From the NCBI RefSeq assembly GCF_004216905.1, contig NZ_SGXJ01000003.1, positions 434,001 to 498,000 on the forward strand: DNA of 64,000 nucleotides, in the 5' to 3' direction. The notes beneath the pieces are model-generated. The model searched no databases, was not told where the DNA came from, and saw only the letters and a list, made by a program, of their open reading frames with translations. Position numbers and translations under genes: made by a program. This DNA is from Kribbella sp. VKM Ac-2569. Lineage in GTDB: Bacteria > Actinomycetota > Actinomycetes > Propionibacteriales > Kribbellaceae. Shown here piece after piece: positions 46,726 to 55,067 of this stretch. The first letter of the stretch is position 1, and the number at the start of each line of letters is the position of its first letter.

Positions 46726-47520
46726 TTACCCGCTGGTAGCGATTTGCGGCAGGCGTTGTAACCATTCGCGGATCAGGGCGCCGAACAGGGCGGGTTGTTC
46801 GAGTTGGAGGTTGTGGCCGGCGACGTCCAGTACGGCGTACGTCGCGCGCGGGTAGTGGGGGAGCAGGCCGTACTGGTCCTCGTACCCGGTCACAGCGTCC
46901 TGCCGGCCGCACACGATGAGGGACGGTCCGTCGTACGGCGGACCGCTCTCCGGTGCCGTCGACAGCGCCCAGTTCTTCTGGATGCGTTCGAGCGCCGCCG
47001 TGTCGGCGACCGCGAGACCCGGCGCCACATCCGAGCGGTACGCCGCCAACGCCTCGGCGGTCTGTACGACGGCCAGCTCGGTGAAGTCCTCGCCCTCGGT
47101 CAGCGATTCGAGCACGCCCGGCTCGGAACGCAGTACGGCGTGTTCGGGCAGCTTCCGGTCCTTGTGCCAGAGCGTGCCGACCGAGCAGATCAGTCCGATA
47201 CCGAGGATCTGCTCGGGCCGCTCGGCGACCAGGCCGCGGGCGAGATACCCGCCGTACGACTCGCCGATGAGCACGAACGGCTCGTCGCCGATCTGCTCGT
47301 CGATGAACGCGCGCACCGCCGCCAGGATGCCGTCGGAGCTGTCGATGTCGCCGGCCGGGCTCTCACCCATCCCGGGCAGGTCGGGGTAGAGGCGGCGGTA
47401 GCCGGGCAGCTCGGTGAAGATGGGCTCCAGGCAGCCGGTCATCAGCCGATGGTCCGGCGTCCAGCCGTGCAACGCGAGAACCGGTACGCCGTCGCCGAAG
47501 GACACATGGTGCAGGGTCAT
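46726..47520 (-). CDS. Alpha/beta hydrolase
   Basis: A protein of 264 residues. The nucleophile elbow is GESYGG, the oxyanion region HGWTPDH, the acid Asp in CGRQDAVTGY, and the base His in VAGHNLQLEQP. Likely esterase or lipase-like. The ATG at 47520 begins MTLHHVSFGDG just before the first strand; the upstream extension lacks support. First gene of the hydrolase-SDR-ligase operon; ten bases before the SDR gene. Confidence 0.88.
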   Translation of the reverse strand: MTLHHVSFGDGVPVLALHGWTPDHRLMTGCLEPIFTELPGYRRLYPDLPGMGESPAGDIDSSDGILAAVRAFIDEQIGDEPFVLIGESYGGYLARGLVAERPEQILGIGLICSVGTLWHKDRKLPEHAVLRSEPGVLESLTEGEDFTELAVVQTAEALAAYRSDVAPGLAVADTAALERIQKNWALSTAPESGPPYDGPSLIVCGRQDAVTGYEDQYGLLPHYPRATYAVLDVAGHNLQLEQPALFGALIREWLQRLPQIATSG

Positions 47521-47553
47521 GGGGCAAGTTGTAGCAACTCCTCCCGACAGTTT

Positions 47554-47559
47554 TAGAGT
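47554..47559 (+). promoter_or_regulatory. -10 element of M24 peptidase gene
   Basis: TAGAGT, five bases before the ATG at 47565; a leaderless or near-leaderless start divergent to the hydrolase operon. Confidence 0.4.
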
Positions 47560-47564
47560 CAGGC

Positions 47565-48695
47565 ATGGCTCGTCGCTCAGCACTCCCTCCCGTCCATGAT
47601 GTCGCCGTCCTTCGCGCCCGCCTGGACCGTGCCCGTGAGGCCGCGGCCGGCACCGGTCTGGTGATCACGCCAGGCTCGGACCTGCGCTACCTGATCGGTC
47701 AGCCGGGCGGCTCGCTCGAGCGCCTCACCACGCTGGTGATTCCGGCCGACGGCGCCCCGGCACTCGTCGTACCGAAGCTGGAAGCGCCCGGGTACGACGA
47801 TCTGTCGCTGGCCGAGCTGGGCGTCGACATCGTCACGTGGGTGGACGGCGTCGACCCGTACAACCTTGTGGCCGAGCGGCTGAGCGGCGCCGAGCGGGTC
47901 GCGGTCAGCGACTTCACGCCGGCGCTGCACGTCTTCGGGTTCCGGGACGCGCTGCCGAAGGCCGAGCAGGTGCTGGCCGGGCCGATCGTCCGTGAGTTGC
48001 GGATGCGGAAGGACGCGGCGGAGATCGAGGCGCTGCGGAAGGCGGGCGCGGCGATCGACCGCGTGCATGCCCGCGTCGGAGAGTGGCTGCGTCCCGGCCG
48101 GACCGAGGCGGAGGTCGGATCCGACATCGCGGCCGCGATTGTCGAGGAAGGCCACACCGAGGCGGACTTCGTGATCGTCGGCAGCGGCCCGAACGGGGCG
48201 AGCCCGCACCACGCCCTGTCCGACCGCGTGATCGAGGCCGGCGACGTGGTCGTCGTCGACATCGGCGGTCCGGTTGCCGAGGGCTACAACTCCGACTCCA
48301 CGCGGACGTACGCCGTGGGTACGCCGCGGGACGCCGACGTCGCCGCGACGTACGCCGTACTGCAGGAGGCTCAGCAGGCCGCGGTGGATGCTGTTCGGCC
48401 CGGTGCGACCGCGGAGTCGATCGATGCCGCCGCGCGGGACGTCATCACGGCGGCGGGCTTCGGCGACTACTTCATCCACCGGACCGGGCACGGGATCGGG
48501 CTCGACGTTCACGAGGAGCCGTACATCGTCGCGGGCAACGAGCTGACGCTCGAGCCCGGTATGGCGTTCAGCGTCGAGCCGGGCATCTACCAGGCCGGGC
48601 GCTGGGGTGCGCGGATCGAGGACATCGTCGTGGTGACGGCGGACGGCGTCGAGTCGATGAACAACCAGCCGCATGACCTGGTCGTTCTGACCTAA
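47565..48695 (+). CDS. M24 family metallopeptidase (Xaa-Pro aminopeptidase-like)
   Basis: A protein of 376 residues. A creatinase-type N-terminal domain (about 1-145) and a pita-bread catalytic domain. Metal ligands are visible in order: Asp in VVVDIGG, Asp in NSDSTRT, His in HRTGHGIGLDVHEEPY, Glu in LEPGMAFSVEPGIY and Glu in RIEDIVVV. It should be a cytoplasmic dipeptidase or prolidase. The stop overlaps that of the convergent GlxA-type regulator by four bases. Confidence 0.93.
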   Translation: MARRSALPPVHDVAVLRARLDRAREAAAGTGLVITPGSDLRYLIGQPGGSLERLTTLVIPADGAPALVVPKLEAPGYDDLSLAELGVDIVTWVDGVDPYNLVAERLSGAERVAVSDFTPALHVFGFRDALPKAEQVLAGPIVRELRMRKDAAEIEALRKAGAAIDRVHARVGEWLRPGRTEAEVGSDIAAAIVEEGHTEADFVIVGSGPNGASPHHALSDRVIEAGDVVVVDIGGPVAEGYNSDSTRTYAVGTPRDADVAATYAVLQEAQQAAVDAVRPGATAESIDAAARDVITAAGFGDYFIHRTGHGIGLDVHEEPYIVAGNELTLEPGMAFSVEPGIYQAGRWGARIEDIVVVTADGVESMNNQPHDLVVLT

Positions 48696-49678
48696 CCTGC
48701 CCGGAACGTCTTGCGGTAGGCGAGCGGGGACACGCCCATCTCGGACCGCAGGTGGTGTCGCAAGGAGGCCGCCGTACCGAGGCCGGCCTCCTCAGCGACG
48801 CGGTCCACCGACAGGTCGGTCGTCTCCAGCAGTTGGCACGCGTGCCGTACGCGCTGCTGCAGCAGCCAGGTGCCGGGCGACTGTCCGGTCTCGGCCTTGA
48901 AGCGCCGGCTGAACGTACGCACGCTCATCCGCGCATGCTCCGCCATCGCCGCGAGACTGATGTCCTCACCGAGCCGTTCGAGCGCCCACGCCCGCGTCGG
49001 CGACGTACCTTCACTGCCTTCCTCAGGTACGACGCGCTCGATGTACTGCGACTGCCCGCCGTCACGCCACGGCGGTACGACGCAGTGCCGGGCGGCCCGG
49101 TTGGCGACCTCGCTTCCGAAGTCCCGCCGGATCAGGTGCAGGCAGAGGTCGACGCCCGCGGCCAGGCCGGCCGATGTGAGTACGTCGCCGTCGTCGATGA
49201 ACAGCTTGTCCTCGTCGAGCTTCACCTGTGGGTACACGCTGCGGAACAACTCGGCCCGCTCCCAGTGCGTCGTCGCCGGCCGCCCGTCCAGGTAACCGGC
49301 CGCGCCGAGGACGAACGCCCCGGTGCAGATCGAGGCGATCCGCGTGCCCGGCCGGATGGTGGCGAGCGCAGCGGCGAGGTCGTCGGGCAGCGTGCCTTCG
49401 TACCGCGGCTGGGGGATATAGGTTCCTGGGACGATCACCGTGTCCGCCTCGGCGAGGGCCTCGGGGCCGTAGTCCGGGACGAGGTTGAACCCGGCGCCGG
49501 CCCGCACCGGACCGCCGAGTCCGCAGATGCGGATGTCGTACAACTTGGTGCCGTCGGCCTTGGTCGCGGCGCCCAGGACGGTCGGCGGGATGGTCAGGTC
49601 GAACCCGACCACCGGCTCGAGCGCGAGAACGGCGACCACGTGCGGACCGACGGCGGCCAGATGACGAGTCATGGCCAT
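48692..49678 (-). CDS. GlxA-type regulator: DJ-1/PfpI domain plus AraC helix-turn-helix
   Basis: A protein of 328 residues. The N-terminal DJ-1/PfpI-like domain (about 10-180) has the nucleophile-elbow-like SICTGAFVLGAAGYL and the following TTHWER motif. The C-terminal AraC DNA-binding domain (about 225-325) has MAEHARMSVRTFSRRFKAET and VAEEAGLGTAASLRHHLRSE. The class senses small metabolites such as amines or amino acids. Divergent to an MFS carrier with 65 bases between the starts, its likely target. Confidence 0.9.
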   Translation of the reverse strand: MAMTRHLAAVGPHVVAVLALEPVVGFDLTIPPTVLGAATKADGTKLYDIRICGLGGPVRAGAGFNLVPDYGPEALAEADTVIVPGTYIPQPRYEGTLPDDLAAALATIRPGTRIASICTGAFVLGAAGYLDGRPATTHWERAELFRSVYPQVKLDEDKLFIDDGDVLTSAGLAAGVDLCLHLIRRDFGSEVANRAARHCVVPPWRDGGQSQYIERVVPEEGSEGTSPTRAWALERLGEDISLAAMAEHARMSVRTFSRRFKAETGQSPGTWLLQQRVRHACQLLETTDLSVDRVAEEAGLGTAASLRHHLRSEMGVSPLAYRKTFRAG

Positions 49679-49743
49679 ATCTTGACATATGTTGTCTATC
49701 TGGCCACTAGTTCGATGACGATCGAACCCTCATCCTTGATCGG
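49679..49743. promoter_or_regulatory. Divergent control region of the GlxA-type gene and MFS gene
   Basis: An unusually AT-rich patch. TTGACA, a consensus -35, is at 49682-49687 on the plus strand, and GACATATGTTGTC (49684-49696) contains the inverted pair GACA/TGTC. No convincing -10 was found at 16-18 bases. Confidence 0.35.
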
Positions 49744-51018
49744 GTGACGCAGATTCTGGAGACGAAGAAGGCTCCCCGGGTGCACCTGGCCTGGGCGGTC
49801 GCTGTGGTCGGGTTCGTGACGCTGATCGGTGCGGCCGGGTTCCGGTCGGTGCCGAGTGTGCTGCTCGATCCGCTGCACGAGGAGTTCGGGTGGTCGCACG
49901 CGACGATCTCGGCGGCGGTGTCGATCAACCTGCTGCTGTTCGGCGGGATCTCGCCGTTCGCCGCCGCGCTGATGGACCGGCTCGGGCTGCGGAAGGTGGT
50001 CAGCGGCGCACTGGTCCTGATCGCGCTGGGCAGCGGCCTGACCGTCTTCATGACCGCGTCCTGGCAGCTGCTGCTGTGCTGGGGCCTTCTGGTCGGCATC
50101 GGCACCGGGTCGATGTCGATGACCTTCGTAGCGACGATCACCGGGCGCTGGTTCGTACACCGTCGCGGTCTGGTGACCGGGATCCTCACAGCAGCCGGTG
50201 CGACCGGCCAGCTGATCTTCCTGCCACTGATCGCGTCTCTGGCGTCGAACTACGGCTGGCGGGTGCCCGCGCTCGTAGCAGCCGGCGCAGCGTTGGCCGT
50301 CGTACCGCTGGTGCTGTTCTTCCTGCGGGACTACCCGAGTGACGTCGGGCTGCGTGCGTACGGCGCCCCAGAGGGCAGTACGGCGGGGCAGCGGGTGGAA
50401 ACGACCGGTAGCAGTGCCATGCGAGCGCTCAACGCCCTGCGAATGGCAGCCCGGCGGCCCGCGTTCTGGATGCTGGCGGGCGGGTTCGCGATCTGTGGTG
50501 CGTCGACGAACGGTCTGATCGGGACGCACTTCGTGACGGCGGCGCACGACCACGGCATGCCGCCCACGACTGCCGCGTCGCTGCTCGCGCTGGTGGGCGT
50601 GTTCGACGTGGCCGGGACGATCTTCTCCGGGTACCTGACCGACCGATGGGACCCGCGGTACCTGCTCATCGCCTACTACTCGCTGCGCGGCCTGTCGCTG
50701 CTGGTGCTGCCGTCGCTGCTCGGACCGAGCGCTGCGCCGAGCACCTGGGTGTTCATCATCTTCTACGGGCTGGACTGGGTGGCGACCGTGCCGCCGACCG
50801 TGGCGCTGTGCCGCGAGTGGTTCGGCGAGGACGGGCCGATCGTGTTCGGCTGGGTGTTCGCGTCGCACCAGGTCGGCGCGGCGCTGGCCGCGACCGGCGC
50901 CGGGGCGATCCGGGACGCGCAGGGCAGCTACAACCTGGCGTGGTACCTGGCCGGCGGGCTCTGCGCGGCGGCCGCGTTGATGTCGGCAAGCATCGGACGC
51001 CGCCTCGTAACCGCCTGA
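49744..51018 (+). CDS. MFS transporter, OFA/monocarboxylate-like
   Basis: A membrane protein of 424 residues with 12 helices. Helix 1-2 region RSVPSVLLDPLHEEFGWSHA and the following ISAAVSINLLLFGGISPFAA resemble the oxalate/formate and monocarboxylate-type MFS group; the cytoplasmic loop is ALMDRLGLRKVV. Probably moves an organic acid. GTG start in the gap shared with the GlxA-type regulator. Confidence 0.88.
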   Translation: MTQILETKKAPRVHLAWAVAVVGFVTLIGAAGFRSVPSVLLDPLHEEFGWSHATISAAVSINLLLFGGISPFAAALMDRLGLRKVVSGALVLIALGSGLTVFMTASWQLLLCWGLLVGIGTGSMSMTFVATITGRWFVHRRGLVTGILTAAGATGQLIFLPLIASLASNYGWRVPALVAAGAALAVVPLVLFFLRDYPSDVGLRAYGAPEGSTAGQRVETTGSSAMRALNALRMAARRPAFWMLAGGFAICGASTNGLIGTHFVTAAHDHGMPPTTAASLLALVGVFDVAGTIFSGYLTDRWDPRYLLIAYYSLRGLSLLVLPSLLGPSAAPSTWVFIIFYGLDWVATVPPTVALCREWFGEDGPIVFGWVFASHQVGAALAATGAGAIRDAQGSYNLAWYLAGGLCAAAALMSASIGRRLVTA

Positions 51019-51031
51019 CTCTTTCCGCTAG

Positions 51032-51049
51032 CCTCGATATAAGTTGAGG
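51032..51049. promoter_or_regulatory. soxR: SoxR operator upstream of soxR
   Basis: CCTCGATATAAGTTGAGG, an 18-base dyad with CCTC/GAGG arms that resembles the SoxR box CCTCAAGTTAACTTGAGG. It lies 15 bases before the soxR start, so autoregulation is expected. Confidence 0.7.
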
Positions 51050-51064
51050 TTGGAGGGATGAGCG

Positions 51065-51544
51065 ATGGATATCGAGCCGGGTGAGTTGACGGTCGGGCAG
51101 CTGTCGCAACGCAGCGGCGTGGCGATCTCGGCTCTGCATTTCTACGAGCGTCAGGGGCTGATCCTCAGTCGCCGTACGTCGGGGAACCAGCGCCGCTACA
51201 AGCGGGACACGTTGCGGCGGGTGGCGTTGGTCAGGATCGCCCAACGGGTCGGCGTACCGCTGGCGGAGGTGGCCGCGATCCTCAAGCTGCTGCCGGAGAA
51301 CCGGACGCCGACGCGCGCTGACTGGGAGCGCATCTCGGAGTGCTGGCAGGCGGAGCTCGACCGCCGCATCGTGCACCTCGAACAACTCCGCGACGACTTC
51401 AAGGACTGCGTCGGCTGCGGCTGCCTGTCCATCGACCGCTGCGCCCTCGCCAACCCCCACGACACCCTCGCCAGCACAGGCCCCGGCGCCCGCCGCCTGG
51501 TCACCCCCGCCGGAGAACCCTGCCACCCGGGCAAGTGCGCCTGA
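51065..51544 (+). CDS. soxR: Redox-sensitive MerR-type regulator SoxR
   Basis: A protein of 159 residues with a MerR winged helix (about 8-75: LTVGQLSQRSGVAISALHFY), a dimerisation helix, and the four-cysteine [2Fe-2S] motif Cys115-x2-Cys118-x-Cys120-x5-Cys126 (CVGCGCLSIDRC). In actinobacteria SoxR responds to redox-active natural products rather than superoxide and switches a small regulon. GGAGGG precedes the ATG by seven bases. An SoxR box is directly upstream. The C-terminal tail is longer than in E. coli and contains two more Cys. Confidence 0.95.
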   Translation: MDIEPGELTVGQLSQRSGVAISALHFYERQGLILSRRTSGNQRRYKRDTLRRVALVRIAQRVGVPLAEVAAILKLLPENRTPTRADWERISECWQAELDRRIVHLEQLRDDFKDCVGCGCLSIDRCALANPHDTLASTGPGARRLVTPAGEPCHPGKCA

Positions 51545-51550
51545 GCACGG

Positions 51551-51559
51551 TTATCCACA
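51551..51559 (+). promoter_or_regulatory. DnaA-box-like 9-mer
   Basis: TTATCCACA between the soxR stop and recQ, identical to the copy at 10813-10821. Confidence 0.3.
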
Positions 51560-51599
51560 GGTCGGCGGGCAGGGCCGAGTATTTGGGGGTTGGGGCGTC

Positions 51600-51605
51600 T
51601 AGGGT
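51600..51605 (+). promoter_or_regulatory. -10 element of leaderless RecQ-like gene
   Basis: TAGGGT, seven bases before the ATG at 51613; it decides the start against longer upstream frames that run through soxR. Confidence 0.5.
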
Positions 51606-51612
51606 CGTCGGC

Positions 51613-53739
51613 ATGGGCGAGACTGCGGCGATGCTGACTCTGACCGACGACCGGGCGAAGGTTGCGGGTGACCTGATCCGGGCGATCGCGGGCGACGAGG
51701 CGCGGCTGCGGACGGATCAGGAGACCGCTGTTGCCGCCTTGTGCGAGGCGGCGGCGCGAGTGCTGGTGGTGCAGGCGACCGGCTGGGGGAAGTCTGCGGT
51801 CTACTGGGCCGCGACGGCGATCCGGCGGGCCGAAGGTTTCGGGCCGACACTCGTGGTCTCACCGCTGCTGTCGTTGATGCGTGACCAGGTCGCCGCGGCC
51901 AGCCGGGCGGGGCTCCGCGCCGCGACCCTGAACTCGAACAACATCGACGAGTGGTCAAACATCGAACACGACCTGCGCTCCGGCGCGGTCGACGTCCTGC
52001 TGGTCTCCCCGGAGCGCCTGGCGAACCCAGGCTTCGGACGGCGCGTGCTGGACGGTCTGGCCGGTCAGATCGGTCTGCTGGTCATCGACGAAGCCCATGC
52101 GGTGTCGGACTGGGGCCACGACTTCCGCCCGGACTATCGCCGGGTGTCCGAGGTGCTGCAGCAGCTGAACCCGAAGACGCCGGTGCTGGCGACCACAGCG
52201 ACCGCCAACTCGCGCGTGACGGAGGACGTCGCGAAGCAGCTCGGTGAGTCGACGCTGGTACTGCGCGGTCCGCTGGCGCGATCGAGTCTGCAGCTCGCGG
52301 TCGTGGACGCGCTGTCGCCGCTGGATCGGTTCGCGTGGGTCGTCGACGTGCTGCCGACGCTTCCCGGATCGGGGATCGTGTACGCGTTGACGGTCGCCGA
52401 TGCGCAACGGCTTGCCGCGGTGATCCAGGAGGTCCACGGGCGAGATGTGCCGGTCGCGGCGTACACAGGTCAGCTGGAGGCGGGGGAGCGGGAGCGGCTC
52501 GAGGACGCGCTGCGCGCGAACCAGTTGAAGGCGTTGATCGCGACCTCGGCGCTCGGGATGGGGTACGACAAACCGGACCTCGGGTTCGTCGTGCATGTCG
52601 GGTCGCCGCCCTCACCGGTCTCGTACTACCAGCAGGTCGGTCGTGCCGGGCGCGGCATCGATCACGCGGTGGTGGCGCTGCTGCCGTCCGACGCGGACGC
52701 CGGCGTGTGGGACTACTTCGCGACCGCGACGATCCCGGTGCCGGAGAACGTGCAGCGGTTGCTGCGGGCGCTGGAGAGCTACGGGCCGGATCAGCCCGCG
52801 ACCGTGCCGGCATTGGAGGCCGAGACCGGACTGCGCCGGACCCGGGTCGAGCTGATGCTGAAGCAACTCGCCGTGGACGGAGCCGTCGACCGGGTCGAGC
52901 GCGGATGGGTCCGGACCGGCGCCGACTGGACCTTCGACGCGGCGCACTACGACGGGATCGTGTCGGTACGACGGCGCGAGGCCGACATCATGCGCGCGTA
53001 CACCCGCGGCGATCGTTGTCTGATGCAACTTCTCCAGGAGTCCCTGGACGACCCGTCGGCGGAGCCGTGCGGCCGCTGCTCCGTCTGCCTGGGCGCTCTG
53101 CCTGAGCCGTTGGTGGAGCGGCCCGATCCGGAGACCGTCGCGACCATCACACGGTCGCTGCGCGGCGAGGTCCACGTCCTGGAGACGCGGAAGATGTGGC
53201 CGGGCGGCGCGTTCGGCGCCCGCGGGAAGATCCCACCCGCCCTCTCCGCCGAGCCGGGCCGCATCATCGTGTACGCCGACGCGCCCGAGTGGCGCGAGGT
53301 GTTGCAAGGTGCGTTCAGCGGCTCGCCCACACCGGATGCTGTCGAGGCGTTGCAGGCCGGTGCCGTCGCGGCACTGTCGCGGTGGCGTGGTTCGTGGTCG
53401 GCCCGCCCCGATGTCGTCGTACCGCTTGCTGCCGGGGGTTATCGGGAGCTCACGTCGGCGGTTGCCGATCATGTTGCCGGGGTCGGGCGGTTGGAGCGGG
53501 CCGAGTTGACCATCGACCGGACCGGCTACACCGACGACCTGTCGTCGGCCGAGGAGGCGAAGGTCTGGCGGGACGGTCTCCAGGTGGACGGCGCCACCGC
53601 CCAGGCCGTCACAGCACGCATTGTGCTGCTACTGGTCGACTCCACCTCGTCCCAGTGGCCGGTCACGGTGGCCGCGGCCAAGCTCCGCGAAGCAGGTGCA
53701 GCCGCCGTCCTCCCATTGGTCATCCACAAGCGCCCGTAG
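51613..53739 (+). CDS. RecQ family ATP-dependent DNA helicase with C-terminal phosphoribosyltransferase-like region
   Basis: A protein of 708 residues. Helicase motifs: Walker A ATGWGKS (55-61), IDEAHAVSDWGHDFRPDYRR (motif II and aromatic loop), TATAN (III), and YYQQVGRAGRGID (VI). A zinc cluster with CGRCSVC follows in the RQC region (about 480-495). The last 45 residues, IVLLLVDSTSSQWPVTVAAA and LREAGAAAVLPL, copy the PRPP-loop pattern of type I phosphoribosyltransferases, with Ser-Thr-Ser in place of the usual Asp-Thr/Ser-x-Thr-Thr-Gly, so it may be catalytically altered. No HRDC domain is seen. Confidence 0.9.
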   Translation: MGETAAMLTLTDDRAKVAGDLIRAIAGDEARLRTDQETAVAALCEAAARVLVVQATGWGKSAVYWAATAIRRAEGFGPTLVVSPLLSLMRDQVAAASRAGLRAATLNSNNIDEWSNIEHDLRSGAVDVLLVSPERLANPGFGRRVLDGLAGQIGLLVIDEAHAVSDWGHDFRPDYRRVSEVLQQLNPKTPVLATTATANSRVTEDVAKQLGESTLVLRGPLARSSLQLAVVDALSPLDRFAWVVDVLPTLPGSGIVYALTVADAQRLAAVIQEVHGRDVPVAAYTGQLEAGERERLEDALRANQLKALIATSALGMGYDKPDLGFVVHVGSPPSPVSYYQQVGRAGRGIDHAVVALLPSDADAGVWDYFATATIPVPENVQRLLRALESYGPDQPATVPALEAETGLRRTRVELMLKQLAVDGAVDRVERGWVRTGADWTFDAAHYDGIVSVRRREADIMRAYTRGDRCLMQLLQESLDDPSAEPCGRCSVCLGALPEPLVERPDPETVATITRSLRGEVHVLETRKMWPGGAFGARGKIPPALSAEPGRIIVYADAPEWREVLQGAFSGSPTPDAVEALQAGAVAALSRWRGSWSARPDVVVPLAAGGYRELTSAVADHVAGVGRLERAELTIDRTGYTDDLSSAEEAKVWRDGLQVDGATAQAVTARIVLLLVDSTSSQWPVTVAAAKLREAGAAAVLPLVIHKRP

Positions 53740-53774
53740 CGGTAACGCTTCGGGCGACGCGCGGGTGCGGCCGG

Positions 53775-55067
53775 TCAGGTCGTTACGGGTTTGCGCCATC
53801 GCTCGAGGGTTTCCGACCAGGTAGTGACGTGCTCGTCGAGTTCGGCGAGCACGGCGTGCTGGTGTGCGGCCACATCGTGCGTCTCGTTGCGGTCTTCGGC
53901 GAGGTCGAACAGGAACCGTCCCGGCTGCTGGTGTGCGCCGAGGCGCTCGACCGGATCGACGACAAGCTTCCAACGTCCGCGGCGTACGGCCAGCTGACCT
54001 TCGTACCCCCACGTCAGCACCCGGCCGGAATCCCCATCGGCTCCGGACAGCACGGGCCGCAGGTCCGTCCCGTCGAGATCGGCGTCCGGCTCGAGGCCGG
54101 CGGCGGCCAGGAGCGTGGGCGTGACGTCCATCATCATCGCTGGCACGTCGCAGGTCACTCCGGCCGGCAGGGCGGCCGGCCAGGACCAGATCCCGGGCAC
54201 CCGGATGCCGCCTTCGAACACCGACCCCTTGTGGCCGCGCAGTCCGCCGGTGGACCCACCGGCATAGGCGATCTCCTCACCGCCCAGCCAGTTCCGCTCT
54301 TCGGCGGACGGGCCGTTGTCGGACGAGAAGAAGATGATCGTGTCATCCAGGCGGCCGGTCCGCCGCAGCACCTCGACGATGCGCCCGACGCCGTCGTCCA
54401 CCCGGCTGATCATCGCGGCCATGACCTGCTGTTCCCACGGGAGATGGGCGAATTTGTCCATCGCGTCCGCGGGGGCGTGCATCGGATAGTGCGGGGCGTT
54501 GTAGGACACGTAGCACAGGAACGGTTCCGCCGTACCCTCGATGAACTCGACGGCCTGGTCGGTGATCAGGTCGGTCAGGTACTCGCCGTTCTGCCAGATC
54601 TCCGTGTCGTCCGACCACAGGTCGTGGATGGGGTATCGCACGCCCCAGTACATGATGTGCGAGTAGTAGTCGACGCATCCGGCCCGGAACCCGAAGTGAT
54701 GATCGAAGCCGTGCCGGAGCGGAGCGGAGCCGGGCTCGACGCCGAGATGCCACTTCCCGAACACCGCGGTCTTCCAGCCGGCCGCCGCCAGTGACGATGC
54801 GACCGTGGTCTGCGGCGGCAGACCGTGAGTAGTCCGTTGGGCGCCCAGGATCGACTCGACTCCGGCGTGGGCCGGGTGCCGGCCGGTCAGCAGCGAGGCG
54901 CGTGACGGTGAGCAGACCGGCGAGTTCGAGTACCAGTCGGTCATCCGGATCCCGCGTGCGGCCAAGGCATCGATGTGGGGCGTTCGGACGTCCGGGCTTC
55001 CGTAACAGCCGAGGTCACCCCACCCCAGGTCGTCCGTGTAGACGATCACGATGTTCGGTCGGGTCAC
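53775..55067 (-). CDS. Type I sulfatase (formylglycine-dependent)
   Basis: A protein of 430 residues. Asp12 and Asp13 in YTDDLGWGD bind calcium. Cys52 in CSPSRASLLTGRH is the residue converted to formylglycine. FSSDNGPSAEERN and GHKGSVFEGGIRVPGI are further active-site motifs. There is no signal peptide, so it works in the cytoplasm on imported sulfated sugars. Its maturation enzyme is not in the window. The start overlaps the LacI stop by four bases; last gene of the five-gene operon. Confidence 0.94.
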   Translation of the reverse strand: MTRPNIVIVYTDDLGWGDLGCYGSPDVRTPHIDALAARGIRMTDWYSNSPVCSPSRASLLTGRHPAHAGVESILGAQRTTHGLPPQTTVASSLAAAGWKTAVFGKWHLGVEPGSAPLRHGFDHHFGFRAGCVDYYSHIMYWGVRYPIHDLWSDDTEIWQNGEYLTDLITDQAVEFIEGTAEPFLCYVSYNAPHYPMHAPADAMDKFAHLPWEQQVMAAMISRVDDGVGRIVEVLRRTGRLDDTIIFFSSDNGPSAEERNWLGGEEIAYAGGSTGGLRGHKGSVFEGGIRVPGIWSWPAALPAGVTCDVPAMMMDVTPTLLAAAGLEPDADLDGTDLRPVLSGADGDSGRVLTWGYEGQLAVRRGRWKLVVDPVERLGAHQQPGRFLFDLAEDRNETHDVAAHQHAVLAELDEHVTTWSETLERWRKPVTT

